A stretch of 8,470 nt of DNA from Sphingomonas sp. UBA4766 (GTDB taxonomy: Bacteria > Pseudomonadota > Alphaproteobacteria > Sphingomonadales > Sphingomonadaceae): the NCBI GenBank assembly GCA_002403415.1, contig DHHS01000046.1:1-8470 (forward strand), read 5' to 3'. Positions within the stretch are counted from its first letter, which is position 1. Every line of letters begins with the position of its first letter. Below the pieces are notes generated by a model. It had not been told where the DNA came from and made no database searches. It worked only from the letters and a program-made list of their open reading frames with translations. The position numbers and the translations under genes are program-made. Shown here one piece after another: positions 6,197 through 8,470 of this stretch.

Positions 6197-7198
6197 CTAA
6201 GCCGCGACGCGTACCACCAATTTGCCAATCGCGCCCCGCGCCGCCATTTTGGCGATCGCCGCACCGCCATCGGCAAAATCGAACACTTGCGTCACGCGCG
6301 GCTGGATCTTGCCGTCTGCCCAGAGCCGGAACAGGTGGTCGACATGCGCCTGATTGGCCTGCGGATCGCGCGCGGCAAACGCGCCCCAAAACACGCCACA
6401 CACATCGCAACTCTTGAGCAATGTCAGGTTTAGCGGGAGCCGCGGGATACCCGCCGGGAAGCCAACGACCAGATAGCGCCCTTCCCATGCGATCGCCCGC
6501 AGCGCGGGCTCGGCATAATCGCCGCCGACTGGATCATAAATCACGTCCGCGCCATTTGGGCCAAGCGCTGCCTTGAACTGATCGGCCAGCGCTTTGGACG
6601 CGTCCTTGTCGAACGGGGCGCGACCGTAAACCAGCGTCGCATCAGCGCCTGCCTCCAGGCAGGCCTGCGCCTTTTCCTCCGACGAAACAGCGGCCACGAC
6701 CCGCGCGCCAAAGGCCTTCCCCAGCTCGATCGCCGCCAGCCCGACACCGCCCGCAGCGCCCAGCACCAGCAACGTCTCGCCCGCCTTCAAATGCCCACGG
6801 TCGAGCAGCGCGTGGATCGTCGTGCCATAGGTGAGGACGAGCGCCGATCCTTCCTCAAACGACCGCCCCTCGGGCAGTTTATAAAGGCGCGCGGCATCAA
6901 CCGCGATCTTCTCGACCAGCCCGCCATGCCCGATCGTACCAAGCACGCGGTCGCCGATCGTCAGCGTCGTCACCCCCTCGCCCACCGCCTCCACTACGCC
7001 GGAAATTTCACCGCCGGGGGCAAAGGGGCGCTGCGGTTTGAACTGATATTTATCCTCGATGATGAGCACATCGGGGTAGTTGATCGCGCACGCCTTTACC
7101 GCGACCAGCACTTGACCCGGTCCGGGCACGGGATCGGGCAGCTCCTCGATCGTCAGCGTATCGGGGCCGCCTGGTGCCGTTGATAACAATGCCCGCAT
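6197..7198 (-). CDS. Zinc-less NADPH:quinone oxidoreductase family enzyme (MDR superfamily)
   Basis: A 333-residue cytoplasmic medium-chain reductase, the normal length for the quinone oxidoreductase group. It is expected to use NADPH to reduce quinones or activated enones; the true substrate is not determined. The N-terminal GroES-like domain (about 1-125) has ACAINYPDVLIIEDKYQFKP (36-55) and PGGEISGVVEAVGEGV (61-76). The Rossmann domain has the nucleotide loop GAAGGVGLAAIELGKAFGA (147-165) and DVIYDPVGGDYAE (218-230), followed by RYLVVGFPAG (241-250). The catalytic-zinc Cys/His ligands of alcohol dehydrogenases are absent, as expected for this class. The ATG at 7198 has GGGAGA a few bases upstream and the family-like start MRALL; a longer frame to 7267 is open but adds an unlikely Gln/Arg-rich leader. 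Gaps of 83 bp (upstream lactonase) and 70 bp (downstream zeta gene) allow shared transcription. Confidence 0.93.
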   Translation of the reverse strand: MRALLSTAPGGPDTLTIEELPDPVPGPGQVLVAVKACAINYPDVLIIEDKYQFKPQRPFAPGGEISGVVEAVGEGVTTLTIGDRVLGTIGHGGLVEKIAVDAARLYKLPEGRSFEEGSALVLTYGTTIHALLDRGHLKAGETLLVLGAAGGVGLAAIELGKAFGARVVAAVSSEEKAQACLEAGADATLVYGRAPFDKDASKALADQFKAALGPNGADVIYDPVGGDYAEPALRAIAWEGRYLVVGFPAGIPRLPLNLTLLKSCDVCGVFWGAFAARDPQANQAHVDHLFRLWADGKIQPRVTQVFDFADGGAAIAKMAARGAIGKLVVRVAA

Positions 7199-7281
7199 CA
7201 CGCTCTCCCGTTGCTGTTCTCTATGCCCGTTTTGCCGCGCGGTGCCGGGCGCGTCCAGCCCCGACATTGCGCCACGCCGAC

Positions 7282-8115
7282 TTATTCGGCGGCCGCCGGG
7301 AAAGCGGGCAGCTTGGCAATGTCGCGCGGATCATGTTGGATGATGACAGTGGCCTTGGTATTCGCCGCGAGCCCCTTGAACCGCGCAAACGAGGCCAGCG
7401 TATCGGCGCGGTTGGTGTTGAACGTCGGCACGCCGTCGCTGTCGTAATTCTCGCGAAAATGCGCCTGATCGCCGCTCAACAAAAAGGTGCGCCCACTGCC
7501 CAGCTTGACGAGCAGCGCATGGTGCCCCGGCGTGTGGCCGGGCGTGTCGATAATGGTGACACTACCATCGCCGAACACATCCTTGTCACCGCTGACCGGC
7601 ACCGACTTACCGGGCCCGCCAATCCAGTGCTTGAGCGCGGTCGGATCAGCGCCAAAGCCGGGGGGCGTCGCGCTTAGTGCGTCGAAATCACCCTTGCCAA
7701 TCATCAGCGTCGCGCCTGGAAAGGCCGCCGCCTGCCCCGTATGGTCATAATGATAATGGCTGATGCCGATGATGCTGACCTGTTCGGGCTTCACGCCGAT
7801 TTCGGCCAATTGCTCAACGACTGTCTTGGTGATCGTCGCCCCGCCCACCGTGCGCCCCTTCAACGCCGCCGACAGGCCGGTGTCCCACAGCATATAAGCA
7901 TCGCCATGCTTGATGAGATAGCAACCCACGCTCAACGTCATGCTCTTACCGGTATAGGCGCGGGTATCCGAAAACAAATTGAGATCGGCAATCTGCGCGC
8001 TGCCGCAATCGAGCCGCCACAGCTTGGTATCAACCGGCGGTTTGCCGCTTGCCGCAAAAGCGCACAGCCCCGCCAAAAGCGTGCCCGCCGCCAACATCAC
8101 CAATACGCGCTTCAT
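7282..8115 (-). CDS. Exported metallo-beta-lactamase-fold hydrolase, N-acyl-homoserine-lactonase type
   Basis: A 277-residue metallohydrolase with a Sec signal peptide at about 1-22 (MKRVLVMLAAGTLL core, cleavage near AFA-AS). Cys18 is preceded by Leu, so this is not a lipobox. Metal ligands of the dinuclear MBL fold are all present: HYHYDH (H120, H122, D124, H125), TPGHTPGHH (H194), GDQAH (D216) and IIQHDP (H261). The spacing, the YMLWDTGL strand (74-81) and the overall length fit the AHL-lactonase family, which opens the lactone ring of acyl-homoserine signals. Other lactones or esters remain possible. Export would place it in the periplasm or outside. GAGGGG about 7 nt before the ATG is a good ribosome binding site. 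It sits 100 bp after the epimerase-like gene. No LuxI or LuxR gene is in the window. Confidence 0.87.
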   Translation of the reverse strand: MKRVLVMLAAGTLLAGLCAFAASGKPPVDTKLWRLDCGSAQIADLNLFSDTRAYTGKSMTLSVGCYLIKHGDAYMLWDTGLSAALKGRTVGGATITKTVVEQLAEIGVKPEQVSIIGISHYHYDHTGQAAAFPGATLMIGKGDFDALSATPPGFGADPTALKHWIGGPGKSVPVSGDKDVFGDGSVTIIDTPGHTPGHHALLVKLGSGRTFLLSGDQAHFRENYDSDGVPTFNTNRADTLASFARFKGLAANTKATVIIQHDPRDIAKLPAFPAAAE

Positions 8116-8215
8116 GCCTTATCCCCTCAACCAGCGTCGCCATCGCGGCCCCCCGCGCCAGCTAACCATCGCAATACTAGGCGGGATTGCGTGCGGAGGG
8201 AAGCGTCACCGCGCG

Positions 8216-8470
8216 CTACTTGTCACCCGCGACCAGCGGCGACTGATAGGTCGCATCATGTGGGAACGGCAGCGGCACCCCGTCCCGCATCGCCGCCAGC
8301 ACTGCGGCGAAATCGGTGCGACAGCGAAAGCCAAGCACCCGCTCTGCCCGACGCGCGTCGTAAACACGGTCGATAACACCGGGCAATTGCCAGCCGCGCG
8401 CAGCATAAAGCGCCGGCGCGTCCGGGAAATAACGCGCCACCACCGTTGCCGCATTGACTTTCAGCGGCAC
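8216..8470 (-). CDS. NAD-dependent epimerase/dehydratase-like protein, C-terminal part
   Basis: Only the last 84 residues are inside the window; the frame is open across the right edge, so the true start lies beyond it. The segment VIDRVYDARRAERVLGFRCRTDFAAVLAAM matches the C-terminal region of extended short-chain dehydrogenases (epimerase/dehydratase type), where an aromatic/charged stretch leads into the ARRAERVLGF helix and the Phe-containing final helix. The Rossmann motif and the Y-x-x-x-K active site would lie outside the window, so this assignment rests on the C-terminal pattern alone. The stop is TAG at 8216-8218. Confidence 0.65.
   Translation of the reverse strand: MPLKVNAATVVARYFPDAPALYAARGWQLPGVIDRVYDARRAERVLGFRCRTDFAAVLAAMRDGVPLPFPHDATYQSPLVAGDK

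Noticed and set aside
5592..6417. Overlapping plus-strand open frames across the bolA and zeta region
   Set aside because: They mirror the well-supported minus-strand genes and show Arg/Pro/His-rich shadow composition.

Overview
The window looks like a chromosomal segment of an alphaproteobacterium, most probably a member of the Sphingomonadales. The DNA is GC-rich with strong G/C third positions on the right half. It carries an alphaproteobacterial marker (the zeta-type ATP synthase inhibitor subunit, formerly DUF1476) directly beside bolA and a CGFS monothiol glutaredoxin. Genus and species cannot be fixed from the sequence alone. There are no rRNA, tRNA, CRISPR or insertion-sequence signals.

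Left part (1-3449), accessory in character. It holds a small dimeric alpha/beta-barrel protein resembling muconolactone isomerase/YciI-like proteins (58-414, +), an AraC-family regulator (588-1544, +), a gene for a secreted outer-membrane beta-barrel protein (1663-2532, +), and a second AraC-family regulator (2529-3449, -) that converges on the barrel gene with overlapping stop codons. The barrel gene is the most unusual item. A good Shine-Dalgarno site, ATG and complete signal peptide are followed, just past the predicted cleavage site, by an in-frame TGA. After it the same frame stays open for 259 codons and reads as an intact barrel ending in phenylalanine. A single TGG-to-TGA change is the simplest explanation, giving a very young pseudogene or phase-like loss of an outer-membrane protein. 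Readthrough or a base error are the alternatives.

Middle spacer (3450-3849). About 400 bp without a convincing gene. It is locally AT-rich and ends in a perfect 12-bp inverted repeat just beyond the 3' end of the glycosyltransferase gene.

Right part (3850-8470), all on the minus strand and largely housekeeping in character. Read in the direction of transcription: the C-terminal end of an NAD-dependent epimerase/dehydratase-like protein (cut by the window edge), an exported metallo-beta-lactamase-fold lactonase of the N-acyl-homoserine-lactonase type, a zinc-less quinone oxidoreductase/MDR enzyme, the ATP synthase inhibitor zeta subunit, BolA, Grx4, and a GT4-type glycosyltransferase. The zeta, bolA and grxD genes are separated by only 4 and 12 bp and are almost certainly co-transcribed. 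BolA and the CGFS glutaredoxin form a [2Fe-2S]-bridged pair in other organisms, so this block joins iron-sulfur/redox handling to control of the F1Fo ATPase.

I do not see a clearly new multi-gene system. The observations most worth following are the in-frame stop in the barrel gene flanked by two AraC regulators, a small hairpin over that gene's ribosome binding site, and the exported lactonase.
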